DNA of 64,000 nucleotides from NCBI RefSeq assembly GCF_029688625.1, contig NZ_JARULC010000003.1:434001-498000 (forward strand), given 5' to 3'. The position numbers were made by a program, and so were the translations under genes. The notes under the pieces were generated by a model. That model was given only the letters and a program-made list of their open reading frames with translations. It had not been told where the DNA came from and made no database searches. This stretch comes from Qipengyuania marincola. GTDB taxonomy: Bacteria > Pseudomonadota > Alphaproteobacteria > Sphingomonadales > Sphingomonadaceae. Positions 42,226 to 52,106 of the stretch are shown in pieces (position 1 is the first letter of the stretch; each line of letters begins with the position of its first letter).

Positions 42226-43852
42226 AAAGCGCCTCCTTGAAGGGGTTCATGCCGATGCGGCGATAGGTATCGAGGAAGCGTTCGCCGTCCTCGCGTTCAC
42301 GTTCGTAAACTGTTGTGACCGTCTCGACCGCATCGACGATGCCGTGCTCGTCGAAGCCGGGGCCGGTGATCTTGGCGAGGCTCACGTCCTCCGCCTCGCT
42401 GCCCCCGAGCAGGAGCTGGTAGTTCTCGACCCCCTTTCGGTCGACGCCGAGGATGCCGATGTGGCCCGCGTGGTGATGCCCGCAGGCATTGATGCAGCCC
42501 GAAATCTTAAGCTTGAGCTGGCCGAGCGTTTCGGTCTTGCCGGTCTTGGCGAACCGTTCCGAAATCCGCTGCGCGACCGGGATCGAGCGGGCATTAGCCA
42601 GGCTGCAGTAATCGAGACCGGGGCAGGCGATGATGTCTTCTACGGTGTCGAGGTTGGGCGCGCCCAGCCCTGCCTCGTCAAGCGCGGTCCACAGCGCATG
42701 GAGATCGGCCTTGCGGACATGTGGCAGGACGATGTTCTGCGTGTGCATGACGCGCAATTCGTCGAAACTGTAATCCTTGGCGAGATCGGCCATAAGGCGC
42801 ATTTGCTCGGCCGTCGCGTCGCCCGGAATGCCGCCCACCGGCTTGAGGCTGATGACGGCAGAGACATAGCCGTTCGCTTTGTGCGCGACGGTATTGCGAT
42901 CGACCCACAGCGCGAAGTCGGGGTCCGAACGGTCGATGTCGGAGGATGCGTCGGCTTCGAACAGCGGGTCTTCGAAGAAGGTGCGGATACGCTCCAGTTC
43001 GGCGAAGGGCGGTTCGACGCCCTGTTCGAGCAGATGGGCGAATTCCTCTTCGACCTGGCGGGTATATTCCTCGGCGCCCAGTTCGTGGACGAGGATCTTG
43101 ATGCGCGCCTTGTACTTGTTGTCGCGCCGGCCGTAGCGATTGTAGACCCGCAGGCAGGCCTCGGCATAGGTCACCAGCCGGTCGAGCGGCACAAAATCGT
43201 TGATGCAGGGGGCAATCATCGGTGTGCGGCCCATGCCGCCACCGACATAGAAGGCCGCGCCCAGTTCGCCCGCGTCATTCTGCACGATCTGGATACCGAT
43301 ATCATGCAACCGCATGGCTGCGCGATCGGTGTCGCTGGCGATCACCGCGATCTTGAACTTGCGCGGAAGATAGCTGAATTCGGGATGGAAACTCGACCAC
43401 TGGCGCAGCAGCTCCGCATAGGGCCGAGGATCGACGACCTCGTCGGCCGCGGCGCCCGCAAAATGGTCGGAGCTGATGTTGCGGATGCAATTGCCGCTGG
43501 TCTGGATGGCATGCATCTCCACCTTGGCAAGGTCGGCGAGGATGTCGGCGGCGTCCTCCAGCCTGATCCAGTTGTACTGGATGTTCTGGCGCGTGGTGAA
43601 GTGGCCGTACCCGCGATCGTACTTGTCCGCGATGTCGGCCAGCGCATGCATCTGGCGGCTGTCGAGCGTGCCATAGGGAATGGCGACGCGCAGCATGTAG
43701 GCGTGGAGTTGCAAATAGAGCCCGTTCATCAGCCGCAGCGGCTTGAACTGGTCTTCGGTCAGCTTGCCTTCGAGGCGGCGGCGTGCCTGGTCGCGGAATT
43801 CCTCCACGCGGGCATCGACCATCGCCTGGTCGTATGTATCGTATTTGTACAT
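42218..43852 (-). CDS. Sulfite reductase hemoprotein (CysI/NirA family)
   Basis: This 544-residue siroheme enzyme reduces sulfite to sulfide (nitrite is a possible alternative). It has RQNIQYNWIRLEDAADI, TSGNCIRNISSDHFAG, and the cluster-siroheme cysteines CPGLDYC and CINACGHHHAGHIGILGVDRKG. Operon context with cobA, DUF2849, DUF934 and cysH favours assimilatory sulfite reduction. The ATG overlaps the DUF2849 stop by one base (TGATG). No flavoprotein CysJ is nearby, so a ferredoxin-like donor is inferred. Confidence 0.93.
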   Translation of the reverse strand: MYKYDTYDQAMVDARVEEFRDQARRRLEGKLTEDQFKPLRLMNGLYLQLHAYMLRVAIPYGTLDSRQMHALADIADKYDRGYGHFTTRQNIQYNWIRLEDAADILADLAKVEMHAIQTSGNCIRNISSDHFAGAAADEVVDPRPYAELLRQWSSFHPEFSYLPRKFKIAVIASDTDRAAMRLHDIGIQIVQNDAGELGAAFYVGGGMGRTPMIAPCINDFVPLDRLVTYAEACLRVYNRYGRRDNKYKARIKILVHELGAEEYTRQVEEEFAHLLEQGVEPPFAELERIRTFFEDPLFEADASSDIDRSDPDFALWVDRNTVAHKANGYVSAVISLKPVGGIPGDATAEQMRLMADLAKDYSFDELRVMHTQNIVLPHVRKADLHALWTALDEAGLGAPNLDTVEDIIACPGLDYCSLANARSIPVAQRISERFAKTGKTETLGQLKLKISGCINACGHHHAGHIGILGVDRKGVENYQLLLGGSEAEDVSLAKITGPGFDEHGIVDAVETVTTVYEREREDGERFLDTYRRIGMNPFKEALYG

Positions 43853-44148
43853 CAGATCACCCAGTTGCCGATATCGGGATCGGCGGGCTTGAGGGTCAGG
43901 TCGGGCCGGATGGTGGGGCCGAGTGCACGGACGCGCTCCTTGATGTGCGAAGGCCGGGGGGTGCCTTCCAGCATCTCGGCATCGATGGCGTAGGGCGCAT
44001 TGACGCGGCGCGCGGCTTCTTCGCGGCGGGCGGTCTCGTCCTCGCTTCCGCTGACATCGGCGGCGTCTTCGACATGGATCGACCAGTCGCTGCCGGTCCA
44101 CCAGATCACCGCTCCGGTCTTGAGATCGTTTCCGGTCAGCAGCCTCAT
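43852..44148 (-). CDS. DUF2849 protein
   Basis: This 98-residue protein begins MRLLTGNDLKTGAVIWWTGSDWSIHVEDAADV, as expected for DUF2849, and occurs between the siroheme methylase and sulfite reductase genes. A role in sulfite reductase function is suspected from context only. It overlaps both neighbours (ATGA upstream, TGATG downstream). Confidence 0.88.
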   Translation of the reverse strand: MRLLTGNDLKTGAVIWWTGSDWSIHVEDAADVSGSEDETARREEAARRVNAPYAIDAEMLEGTPRPSHIKERVRALGPTIRPDLTLKPADPDIGNWVI

Positions 44149-44903
44149 TGCGCAGCCTCCTGTGCCTGCGTCGCAAACGCGGCGGCATCGCGTGCAGTGA
44201 CTTCGCCGATCACGATCAGCGCAGGACTGACCACCGCCTCGCGCTCGACCAGTTCCGGCAGCCCCGCGAGCAATCCGCGCAGCACGCGCATCTCAGGACG
44301 CGTCCCGTTCTCGATCACCGCAACCGGCATGTCGGGGGCCAGCCCGTCCTCCATGAGCTTCTCGGCGATCTGCGGCGCGGTCTTCACGCCCATGTAGATG
44401 ACCAGCGTGCGGCCCTTGCCGGCGAGCCCCGCCCAGTCCTGATCCTTAAGTCCCTTGCACTGGCCCGCCACAAAGCTGACGATGCTGGAGGCATCGCGAT
44501 GCGTCAGCGGGATCTGCGCTGCGGCAGCTGCGCCATTTGCGGCGCTGATACCCGGGACGACCTCGACAGCGATGCCAGAAGCACGGGCCACCTCGGCTTC
44601 CTCTCCGCCGCGCCCAAACACGAAGGGATCGCCGCCCTTGAGCCGCACGACATCCTCGCCCGAGCGTGCAATACGAACCAGCAACTCGCTGATCTCTTCC
44701 TGCGGCAAGGTATGGTGCGACCGCCGCTTCGCCACGGAAACGAGCTCCGCATCCTTGCGCGCGAGGGCGAGGATCGTCGGATCGACGAGGCCGTCATGTA
44801 CGATTATGCGAGCGCGCTCGATCAGCCGTGCGGCGCGGATGGTCAGGAGGTCGGGATCGCCCGGTCCCGCGCCGACGAGATAGATGGTGCCGATATCTGC
44901 CAT
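44145..44903 (-). CDS. cobA: Uroporphyrinogen-III C-methyltransferase
   Basis: This 252-residue SAM-dependent enzyme makes precorrin-2 for siroheme, the sulfite reductase cofactor. IYLVGAGPGDPDLLTIRAARLI, VRLKGGDPFVFGRGGEE, VVPGISAANGAAAAAQIPLTHRD and YMGVKTAPQIAEKL are the family motifs. The precorrin-2 dehydrogenase/chelatase half of CysG is absent. The ATG at 44903 is preferred over a TTG at 44939. First gene of the operon. Confidence 0.94.
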   Translation of the reverse strand: MADIGTIYLVGAGPGDPDLLTIRAARLIERARIIVHDGLVDPTILALARKDAELVSVAKRRSHHTLPQEEISELLVRIARSGEDVVRLKGGDPFVFGRGGEEAEVARASGIAVEVVPGISAANGAAAAAQIPLTHRDASSIVSFVAGQCKGLKDQDWAGLAGKGRTLVIYMGVKTAPQIAEKLMEDGLAPDMPVAVIENGTRPEMRVLRGLLAGLPELVEREAVVSPALIVIGEVTARDAAAFATQAQEAAQ

Positions 44904-45000
44904 GCTGGAAACATGCGCCCGACGGCCATCCAGCGCCAATCAGAATGCATGTCCGGCAAGGTAGGCGAGATTTTGAAATCGCACCTTCCGGCGCGGCAAC

Positions 45001-46083
45001 CTATTCTTTCGTGGCCTTGGGCGACGCGGCACCGCCTTCGGCCATGCGGGCGAAGATACGCTCCAGCTGGTCGCTGCTGCGCAAGTGGATATCGCGCTGC
45101 GGGAAGGGAATTTCGACGTCGTGTTCCTTGAACAGCCACCACAGCTTCTTCAGCACCGCGGACCGCACATTGCCGACGCCCTCCTCGGGATCGTCGATCC
45201 AGCAATGGATGGTGAAGTTCACCGAATTGTCGCCATAGGCATCCATCCATACGGTCGGAGGCGGGGTTTTCAACACGCGGTCGCATTCCATGGCGGCCTG
45301 CAACATCAGCTTTTCCGCCAAATCCATATCGGATTCGTAACTCACTCCGACCGGCACCTGCATGCGCACGTTCTTCGACGAATAGGACCAGTTTTCCACC
45401 TGATTGATCATCAGGTTCTCGTTCGGAATAAGGTATTCGCGCTGGTCGCGGGTGGTCACCGACACGGCGCGCACACCGATCTTGCGGATCTGTCCAAAGG
45501 TCTCGTTTCCAGCCATGTCGGCCACGGCGATAACGTCGCCCGGCTTGATCGATTTGTCCATCAGCAGGATGATCCCGGCGATCAGGTTGCCGAAGGTCTT
45601 CTGTAGGCCGAAACCGATGGCGAGGCCGAAGGCGCCCGAAAATACCGCCAGCGCGGTGAGATCGATGCCGAGCAGATCGATGCCGAGGAAGAATGCCGCG
45701 GCCCAGACAACAATCGTGACGATCTTTTCGACGAGCAATTGCTGGGTCTGGTCGAGCCTGGTCAGACGCCTCACGCCCCGCTTCGCCAGCTTGCTGGTGA
45801 ACCACGCAAGCGCGAGCACGCCGAGAATGACCGCGGCGACAATCAGCACGTCGAACAGCGAGACACGGAAATTGCCGAAGCTCAGCGCCAGAGCGTCGAG
45901 CGTATCGAGCACGGTCCCGGCTGTCTCACTCTTCGAACTCACGGCATCGCGGATGCCCTGAGCCGCCGCAACCGATGTTTCCTCCGGTGCGTCCTGCGCC
46001 AGGCTCCACGCCTGCTCGACCGGGGTTGCCTCGGGAGCCGGGGTTTCGCCCGCAGTCGGTTGAGTGGCGGTTTCGCCTTGCAC
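45001..46083 (-). CDS. MscS-family mechanosensitive channel
   Basis: This 360-residue inner-membrane channel has an N-terminal Ala/Pro-rich part, helices at about 73-93, 115-135 and 137-165 (pore-lining helix LAVFSGAFGLAIGFGLQKTFGNLIAGIILLMD), then the beta domain GDVIAVADMAGNETFGQIRKIGVRAV and IPNENLM. It releases solutes on hypo-osmotic shock. It starts two bases before the metC stop in the direction of transcription, so they may be one operon. Confidence 0.93.
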   Translation of the reverse strand: MQGETATQPTAGETPAPEATPVEQAWSLAQDAPEETSVAAAQGIRDAVSSKSETAGTVLDTLDALALSFGNFRVSLFDVLIVAAVILGVLALAWFTSKLAKRGVRRLTRLDQTQQLLVEKIVTIVVWAAAFFLGIDLLGIDLTALAVFSGAFGLAIGFGLQKTFGNLIAGIILLMDKSIKPGDVIAVADMAGNETFGQIRKIGVRAVSVTTRDQREYLIPNENLMINQVENWSYSSKNVRMQVPVGVSYESDMDLAEKLMLQAAMECDRVLKTPPPTVWMDAYGDNSVNFTIHCWIDDPEEGVGNVRSAVLKKLWWLFKEHDVEIPFPQRDIHLRSSDQLERIFARMAEGGAASPKATKE

Positions 46084-46085
46084 GT

Positions 46086-47297
46086 CTATCCCCCGTCCAT
46101 CGCCGCAAAGCCGCGCGCGAGGTCGGCGATGAGGTCGTCAGTATCTTCGAGGCCGATCGATAGCCGCACTGCATGGCGGTCCTCAAGCCCCCAGCCGTCC
46201 TTGGGCCACGCCATTTTCGTTCGGACGGGTTCGACATCGAACGGCAGCGCCAGGCTTTCGAACCCGCCCCAGCTGTAACCGATGCCGAACAGCTCCAGCC
46301 GGTCGACCAGGCGACAGCGCGCGGCATCGTCGCGGCCCGCGATCACGAAGCTGAACAGGCCGCACGCGCCGGTGAAGTCGCGCTGCCACAATGCATGTCC
46401 CGGGGATCCCGGCAGCATCGGGCACAGCACATGTGCAACGTCGTCCCGCTGGTCCAGCCACTCGGCAATGGCGAGGGCGCTCGCGGTTTCCCTCTCGAGC
46501 CGGAGCGGCATCGTGCGCAGGCCGCGCAGGGCGAGCGCCGCATCGTCGGGTGAAACGACATGTCCGAGCTGTTGCGCGGTGATCCGCAGGCGGCGATACC
46601 AACGCTCGCCAGCGCTCGCCGCCCCCATCATCAGGTCCGAATGCCCGCCGACGTGCTTGGTCAGCGCGGTAATCGCGATGTCGCACCCACGTTCCAGCGC
46701 GGGGAAGCCGAGCGCGGTTGCCCAGGTGTTGTCGATCAGGCTCACCACGCCGCGCTCGCGCGCGATCGCGGCGAGCTGCGGAATGTCGCAGACCTCCATA
46801 GTCAGGCTACCGGGCACTTCGAGCATGACTGCCCGGGTCCGGTCGCAAAAGGCCGTTCGATAGGCGTCGAGGTCCAGCGGGTCGAAGAACCGATGCTCCA
46901 CGCCGAACTGCTTCAACAGCCCCATCGCCGTATTGCGCGTGGGGTCGTAGGCGTTGTCCGCCACCAACAGCACGTCACCGCTCCGCAGGACGGCCATCAG
47001 CGATCCCACGATAGCCGCAAGGCCGCTGGGATAGAGGACAGTACCCGCCGCGCCTGCTTCCAATTCGGTCAGCGCTTCGCACAGCGCCCATTGTGTGGGC
47101 GCGCCCCGGCGGCCGTAGAAGAATCTGCCATCGGCGTTCGCTTTCGGCCCTTCCCTCAGCGACGCGCAATCATCGTAAAGATGCGTGCTGGCACGCCAGA
47201 CAGGCGGATTGACCACGTGGTCGGCAAAATCGCCGGATCGCCCGCCGGTGACGACGCGCGTTGCCGGACGGTGAGTGCCGTCGCCCCTGCTACTCAT
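46086..47297 (-). CDS. metC: Cystathionine beta-lyase
   Basis: This 403-residue PLP enzyme of the Cys/Met metabolism family cleaves cystathionine to homocysteine. YGRRGAPTQWALCEALTELE, LYPSGLAAI, LIDNTWATALGFPALERGCDIAITALTKHVGGHSD (PLP lysine in TKHVGG) and GIGYSWGGFESLALP fit MetC. The ATG at 47297 overlaps the sseA stop as ATGA. Both handle sulfur amino acids, so co-expression is sensible. Confidence 0.93.
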   Translation of the reverse strand: MSSRGDGTHRPATRVVTGGRSGDFADHVVNPPVWRASTHLYDDCASLREGPKANADGRFFYGRRGAPTQWALCEALTELEAGAAGTVLYPSGLAAIVGSLMAVLRSGDVLLVADNAYDPTRNTAMGLLKQFGVEHRFFDPLDLDAYRTAFCDRTRAVMLEVPGSLTMEVCDIPQLAAIARERGVVSLIDNTWATALGFPALERGCDIAITALTKHVGGHSDLMMGAASAGERWYRRLRITAQQLGHVVSPDDAALALRGLRTMPLRLERETASALAIAEWLDQRDDVAHVLCPMLPGSPGHALWQRDFTGACGLFSFVIAGRDDAARCRLVDRLELFGIGYSWGGFESLALPFDVEPVRTKMAWPKDGWGLEDRHAVRLSIGLEDTDDLIADLARGFAAMDGG

Positions 47298-48130
47298 CCC
47301 GGTTTGGCTCCACTTGCCTTCGGCGTATCCGGATCGCTGCCCCACTCCAGCCAGCTTCCGTCATACAGGGCCGCATCCTGCTTCCCTGCCAAATCGAGGC
47401 CGAAGAGCAGCACGCAGGCAGTCATGCCGCTGTTGCAGCTGGTCACTATGGGTCGTTCAAGATCGACGCCTGCACCTTCGAATTCCGCGCGCAATGCGTC
47501 GGGAGATTTCCACGTACCGTCCTCGTTCAACAGCCTCGCAAAATGCAGATTGGCGGCGCCGGGAATATGACCCTGCGAACCGCTGCCCTCCTCTCCGGAG
47601 AAGCGCGCTGAGTCTCTGGCGTCCAGCACCTGTTCGGCGCGGTGTTCGCAGTTGGCGAGAATTTCCGCCTTGCTGCGCACCTCCCGCCGAGGCGAAGGGA
47701 CTGGAAAGGCGATGGCTTGAGAGACTTCAGACCCGCTTTCAGTCTCACGCTCCTCGGCCCGCCACTTGGCGAAGCCGCCGTCGAGGATTGCAACCTCCTC
47801 CATTCCGAAGTGATCGAGGATGAACAAAGCGCGCGCCGCGCTCCTGATGGCGCTGTCATCGTAGAGGATTATGCGATCGGTCGGCCCAACGCCAAGCGCA
47901 CCCATGCGTTCGGCGAATTGATCTGGTGTCGGCAGCGCCTTGGGAACGTCGGATGCCTCGTCGACGAAACTGGCAAGATCGAGAAAACGCGCGCCAGGAA
48001 TATGGGCAGCGCGGAATTCTTCGCGGGCATCGCGTCCGCTATCCGGCAAATGCATCGTCGCATCGAGCACGACGAGTCCGGCATCGCGGTGGTGCTCCGC
48101 AAGCCATCGGGTGGAGACGAGACGATCCAT
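47294..48130 (-). CDS. sseA: 3-mercaptopyruvate sulfurtransferase
   Basis: This 278-residue tandem-rhodanese protein moves sulfur from mercaptopyruvate to thiols or cyanide. The first, inactive domain has HIPGARFLDLASFVDE, and the second has DARDSARFSGEE and the active-site loop SCNSGMTAC, where CNSGMT replaces the usual CGSGVT. The start at 48130 matches MDRLVSTRWLAEH, the family N-terminus. It is coupled to metC. Confidence 0.92.
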   Translation of the reverse strand: MDRLVSTRWLAEHHRDAGLVVLDATMHLPDSGRDAREEFRAAHIPGARFLDLASFVDEASDVPKALPTPDQFAERMGALGVGPTDRIILYDDSAIRSAARALFILDHFGMEEVAILDGGFAKWRAEERETESGSEVSQAIAFPVPSPRREVRSKAEILANCEHRAEQVLDARDSARFSGEEGSGSQGHIPGAANLHFARLLNEDGTWKSPDALRAEFEGAGVDLERPIVTSCNSGMTACVLLFGLDLAGKQDAALYDGSWLEWGSDPDTPKASGAKPG

Positions 48131-48167
48131 CCCGTTCCGACTAGCCGCGCAAGGTGTGCAAGTCGAG

Positions 48168-49307
48168 CTAGGCGAGCTCGCGCTGCGCGATCGGCGCATA
48201 GCTGCGCGGCGGCTCGTCGAGGCGGAAAGGCTGGACCCGGCCGCCATCGGGCTGGCCCTGACCGACCACGAAGGTCTTGACCAACGCACCCTCTCCTGCC
48301 CCGTCGACGCGCACGCGCATCAGCGGCACGAGGAGCGGGTGTCGGCCCTGCATAATCACCTGCGCTGCGGAAAGCGGAAGCTGCACTTGGCCTTCCACAG
48401 CGACCGTCTGGCGCGGCGCGATGCGGGCTAGCGTGTGGCGCGGTTCAAGAATTGTGGCGGGTGTGGCAACCTGATTTTCCATCGGACTGCCCGAATGGGC
48501 CGACACGAGATCGACCCCTACGGTCACGTCATTCAGCGCGCTGTCGGTCCGGTTGGTGAGGGTCAGGCGATATTTCAGTGTTGCAAACATCGCGCTGCGG
48601 GTGAGCTTTTCGGCGCTCAACCGCATGGCAAGCGCCTCTGCGGTACCGATGGCAGGCGCCGGGCTATTCGCTGCGACCACCGGTTTCTCGATAGCGGGGG
48701 GCGGCGCAGCGGCCTTTCGACGATGCCATGCGAAAGCTCCGGCGGCCAGGGCGACGAGCACACCCAACAGGGCGAACAGCCAGCCCCAAGTACCGCCCTC
48801 GCTTTCGACATCGGCTGGGCCGGCGTTATTTCCTGGCTCGAACCCCTGCTCGATATCCGGAGTGGGCGGTGGCGCGGCGATCGGTGGGGTCCCGTCGGTC
48901 GGCTGGACCGGAGGGACGACCGGCGACGCCGATGGAGCAGCAGATGAGGATCCCGATGTCGCGGGCGCGGCTTGATCGGGTCGCGCTGGGGGCGTCGTAA
49001 CCGAGCGCGTTGCGGGTGCTCGAGAACCCTCGCCGGTCGCCGTGGGCGCTGGCGTGAGCGTGGGCGTGATAGTCGGCGTGACTGTGGGCGTGGCAGTGGC
49101 GCGTGGCGTCGGGCTTGCCGTCTCGATTGCCCGCGGGCGCACCGGGACCACGCCGCTCTCGGTATCGACCGGCCCTTGCACCTGCGGCGACGCGGTTGGC
49201 GTAGGCGCCGGTGGCAAGGAGAAATCCTGCACCGATTGTTGCGCCAGGGCTGCACCGGGCAGGCTCAATGCCAGAGCGGTAAGTGGAAGGTGAAGACGCT
49301 GGATCAT
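48168..49307 (-). CDS. Secreted or membrane-anchored Pro/Thr-rich protein
   Basis: This 379-residue protein has a signal peptide (MIQRLHLPLTALALSLPGAALAQ), a long Pro/Thr/Ala-rich stretch to about residue 165 with a TPTxTPT ladder, a transmembrane helix (about 173-193), and a C-terminal domain (about 210-375) that looks beta-rich (KYRLTLTNRTDSALNDVTVGVDLVSA). The low-complexity part should be an extended linker in the periplasm. No family is recognised. It lies 38 bases before sseA on the same strand. Confidence 0.78.
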   Translation of the reverse strand: MIQRLHLPLTALALSLPGAALAQQSVQDFSLPPAPTPTASPQVQGPVDTESGVVPVRPRAIETASPTPRATATPTVTPTITPTLTPAPTATGEGSRAPATRSVTTPPARPDQAAPATSGSSSAAPSASPVVPPVQPTDGTPPIAAPPPTPDIEQGFEPGNNAGPADVESEGGTWGWLFALLGVLVALAAGAFAWHRRKAAAPPPAIEKPVVAANSPAPAIGTAEALAMRLSAEKLTRSAMFATLKYRLTLTNRTDSALNDVTVGVDLVSAHSGSPMENQVATPATILEPRHTLARIAPRQTVAVEGQVQLPLSAAQVIMQGRHPLLVPLMRVRVDGAGEGALVKTFVVGQGQPDGGRVQPFRLDEPPRSYAPIAQRELA

Positions 49308-49444
49308 CTGCGTGTGAAGCGATCAAAATTCATGGGGTGGCGGGCAGGCACGCGCCTTATCCGGCTTCGCGGTGAATAGGCACTGAAGCGGACACTTCCA
49401 AGCATCGCCTTGCGCCGAACCGCCTTTCACGGCAGATGCGCGGC

Positions 49445-49903
49445 ATGAGCGACACAGTGTCTCCCAGGTTTCTCGGCGAAAACAGCCCGCTTCCCTCCTC
49501 TCCGGAGGAAGCCGAGCTCGATTACGTACCCAACCCGCGTGCCGGCCAGCTTTACCTGGTCCGCTTCGCGGCGCCCGAATTCACCTCGCTGTGCCCGGTG
49601 ACGGGTCAGCCCGATTTCGCGCATCTGGTGATCGACTATGCGCCGGGCGAAACCATCGTGGAATCGAAAAGCCTGAAACTTTTCCTGGGGTCATTTCGCA
49701 ATCACAATGGTTTCCATGAAGACGTGACTGTCGGGATCGGCCAGCGCCTGTTCGAGGAGATGCGCCCGCAATGGCTGCGCATCGGGGGTTACTGGTATCC
49801 GCGCGGCGGAATTCCGATCGACGTTTTCTGGCAGAGTGGCGCGCCGCCTGCCGATTTGTGGCTGCCCGATCAGGGCGTCGCATCCTACCGGGGGAGAGGC
49901 TGA
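49445..49903 (+). CDS. queF: NADPH-dependent 7-cyano-7-deazaguanine reductase
   Basis: QueF reduces preQ0 to preQ1 for queuosine synthesis. The 152-residue short form has the active-site Cys in [14 protein letters not shown] and the QueF motif [20 protein letters not shown]. The start at 49445 is preferred; an ATG at 49436 adds three residues. No preQ1 riboswitch was recognised upstream. The following DUF1499 gene starts 3 bases after its stop. Confidence 0.95.
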   Translation: MSDTVSPRFLGENSPLPSSPEEAELDYVPNPRAGQLYLVRFAAPEFTSLCPVTGQPDFAHLVIDYAPGETIVESKSLKLFLGSFRNHNGFHEDVTVGIGQRLFEEMRPQWLRIGGYWYPRGGIPIDVFWQSGAPPADLWLPDQGVASYRGRG

Positions 49904-49905
49904 TC

Positions 49906-50787
49906 ATGGCTGAACACGAAGATACGACCGCTCACGACGATAATGCCACGACGACGACCACGGGGGATACGGCGCAGCGCCCGCGCCGGGTCTGGCGCAA
50001 GAGCTTGCCGAAATGGTCGCTGTGGGTCTCGCTGGCGGTCCTCGCCTGGTTCGCTTTCGCAGCCTTCGGGCCCAAGTTCGGCCTGATCGGATGGCAGACC
50101 GGCCTGATATTCATGATCCGCGAGGCGGGCATCATCCTGATCGCCATCGCCGCCATCTTCGCTCTAATCGCGCTCGCCTTCGCGTTCTTCAAATCCCCGC
50201 GTGGACCGTGGTGGAAGGCGGCGCTGGCGCTGGCCATTCCAGCGCTCCTGTTCCTTGGCCTGCTGATGCTTCGTGCCCAGGCCGCCGCCGTCCCGCCGAT
50301 CCACGACGTATCGACCGACCTGCGCAATCCGCCGACCTTCTCCGCGCAGACCATGGCCTTGCGCGCCGAACTGGAAGCCAATCCGATCAACGATTACGGA
50401 ACCCCTCTCGGCGAGTTGCCGATGTGGGCGGAATCGGACGATGCGGCGCTCAAAGCCAAGAACCACGCCGACATCGTGTCCGAGGAATATCCCGACCTGA
50501 CGCCGATCATCATCGGCGGAGCGACGCAAGACCAGGCCGTCGATGCGGTGGTCGCGGCGATGGGCGAGATCGGCCTGCAGGACGTGCACCGGGTCGAGGG
50601 TGCGAACACGGTCGAAGGCGTGGCGGAGACCTTTGCCTTCGGCTTCAAGGACGATGTCGTCGCACGGGTGGAGAACGGCCAGATCGACCTGCGTTCGGTC
50701 AGCCGCGTTGGCGTGTCCGACCTTGGCTACAATGCCGAGCGGGTGAAGGAACTGCGCGAGGCGATCATCGACCGCCTCGAGCGGTAA
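49906..50787 (+). CDS. DUF1499 membrane protein
   Basis: This 293-residue protein has a Thr/Asp-rich N-terminus, three helices (about 38-58, 68-90 and 100-122) and a C-terminal DUF1499 domain with PPIHDVSTDLRNPPTF and DDVVARVENGQIDLRSVSRVGVSDLGYNAERV. Its function is unknown. GGGGAGAGG precedes the ATG. It overlaps the convergent oxidoreductase gene by 23 bases. Confidence 0.88.
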   Translation: MAEHEDTTAHDDNATTTTTGDTAQRPRRVWRKSLPKWSLWVSLAVLAWFAFAAFGPKFGLIGWQTGLIFMIREAGIILIAIAAIFALIALAFAFFKSPRGPWWKAALALAIPALLFLGLLMLRAQAAAVPPIHDVSTDLRNPPTFSAQTMALRAELEANPINDYGTPLGELPMWAESDDAALKAKNHADIVSEEYPDLTPIIIGGATQDQAVDAVVAAMGEIGLQDVHRVEGANTVEGVAETFAFGFKDDVVARVENGQIDLRSVSRVGVSDLGYNAERVKELREAIIDRLER

Positions 50788-51883
50788 AGCGCCTGATCCA
50801 GCGGGTGTCGAGCCAGTCCTTCACCCGCCGCAGCCAGGCCGACTGCAATCCCAGCCTGCCATAGCTGGCGATAGATTCGCCACGGCAGGTGTTGAGGAGG
50901 TAGAAATCCATGAAGCGCGGGCTGTAGCTGCGGCGCGGAGCCTTGCCGGCGAGCATGCGGCGCAAATTTTTGGCCAGCACTGGCCCGCTGTAAACGGCAT
51001 GGACACCCGAATGCGGCACTTTGCGATCGGTTCGCCGCGCGACATCGCCCGCGGCGAGAATATGCTCGAAGCCGCACACGCGCTGATATTCGTCGACGCG
51101 CACGAAACCTTGATCGTCGATCGGCAACCCGCTCGCCTCCGGCCAGTCGGGCGCGCCACTCCCCACGGCGGCGGCTATCAGGTCGAGCGGTTCGAGCGAC
51201 CGTTGCCCGGCCACCAGTGCCCCGCCCTCCACTCGCGCATCGTTCCGGACGACCGCGATGCCCTGCCGGTCGAGTTCGGCAGCGACGCGCCCCCGCACCG
51301 CCGGCGAATGGTCCGGCAGCAGGCCGCTTTCCCCAGTCACGAGAACCACCTCGCAATCGCGCCAATGGGCCGAATTGCGAAAGCCGAAGGCGAGTTCGGT
51401 GCCCCCGGCGCCGCCGCCTACGATCGCGATACGGCCATGCCGAGGTTCGCTGTCGCGCAGCCGCTGCCAGCCTTCGATGAAGCCGTCGAGTGGCCGGATA
51501 TCGAGCAGTCGCTCGTCATTGCCCAGGATAGCGCGCGCCTGACCTGCCCCGCCGGTTGCAATCGAACAAAGGTCGAAGGAAACCGCCTCCCCATTGTCGA
51601 GATGCGCAATCCGGCGATCGGGATCGATCCGATCGAGGCGGGCGCGATGCCATTGAAGTCCGGTTTCTTCGACCAGCGGACCGAGCGGAATGGCAAGCTC
51701 GCTGGCGCGATATTCGCCAGCGATCCACCCCGGGACCATGCCTGAATACCGCATGGCATCGAGCGGCTCGACCAGCACCCGATGCGCGCGAGGCGGCCCA
51801 TTCTTGCGCCAATCGTCGATGACACCGAGATGCGCGTGTCCCGCGCCGACAAGCAACAGAACCGGATCGGTGCGCGCGGTCAT
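50765..51883 (-). CDS. FAD-dependent pyridine nucleotide-disulfide oxidoreductase
   Basis: This 372-residue flavoprotein of the NDH-2-like/SelD-associated group has FAD motif [21 protein letters not shown](P) motif [16 protein letters not shown], and [11 protein letters not shown] near the end. It lacks a CxxxxC redox pair and a membrane-binding tail, so electron donor and acceptor are unknown. The N-terminal GAGHAHL is the form seen in oxidoreductases fused to selenide water dikinase; no SelD domain is present. Confidence 0.87.
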   Translation of the reverse strand: MTARTDPVLLLVGAGHAHLGVIDDWRKNGPPRAHRVLVEPLDAMRYSGMVPGWIAGEYRASELAIPLGPLVEETGLQWHRARLDRIDPDRRIAHLDNGEAVSFDLCSIATGGAGQARAILGNDERLLDIRPLDGFIEGWQRLRDSEPRHGRIAIVGGGAGGTELAFGFRNSAHWRDCEVVLVTGESGLLPDHSPAVRGRVAAELDRQGIAVVRNDARVEGGALVAGQRSLEPLDLIAAAVGSGAPDWPEASGLPIDDQGFVRVDEYQRVCGFEHILAAGDVARRTDRKVPHSGVHAVYSGPVLAKNLRRMLAGKAPRRSYSPRFMDFYLLNTCRGESIASYGRLGLQSAWLRRVKDWLDTRWIRRFTARGGR

Positions 51884-51932
51884 CAGGCCACCCTATCGCC
51901 CGCGCATCGCCATGTCTTGCAGAAGAAAGCCC

Positions 51933-52008
<76 letters not shown>

Positions 52009-52106
52009 GTTCCAGGTGGTGCCCCGGCCTGGCCGGAACGGCGCGTCGATTAACCAATCGTGCGCGCCGTGACCAGACCATTTCTGCCTTGCCTGACGTA
52101 GCCGCT

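Noticed and set aside
41462..43993. 843-codon plus-strand open frame
   Set aside because: It is antisense to cysH, DUF934 and sulfite reductase, which are clear; the frame is a shadow of their codon bias.
49308..49444. preQ1 riboswitch before queF
   Set aside because: No recognisable preQ1 aptamer core was found in the leader.
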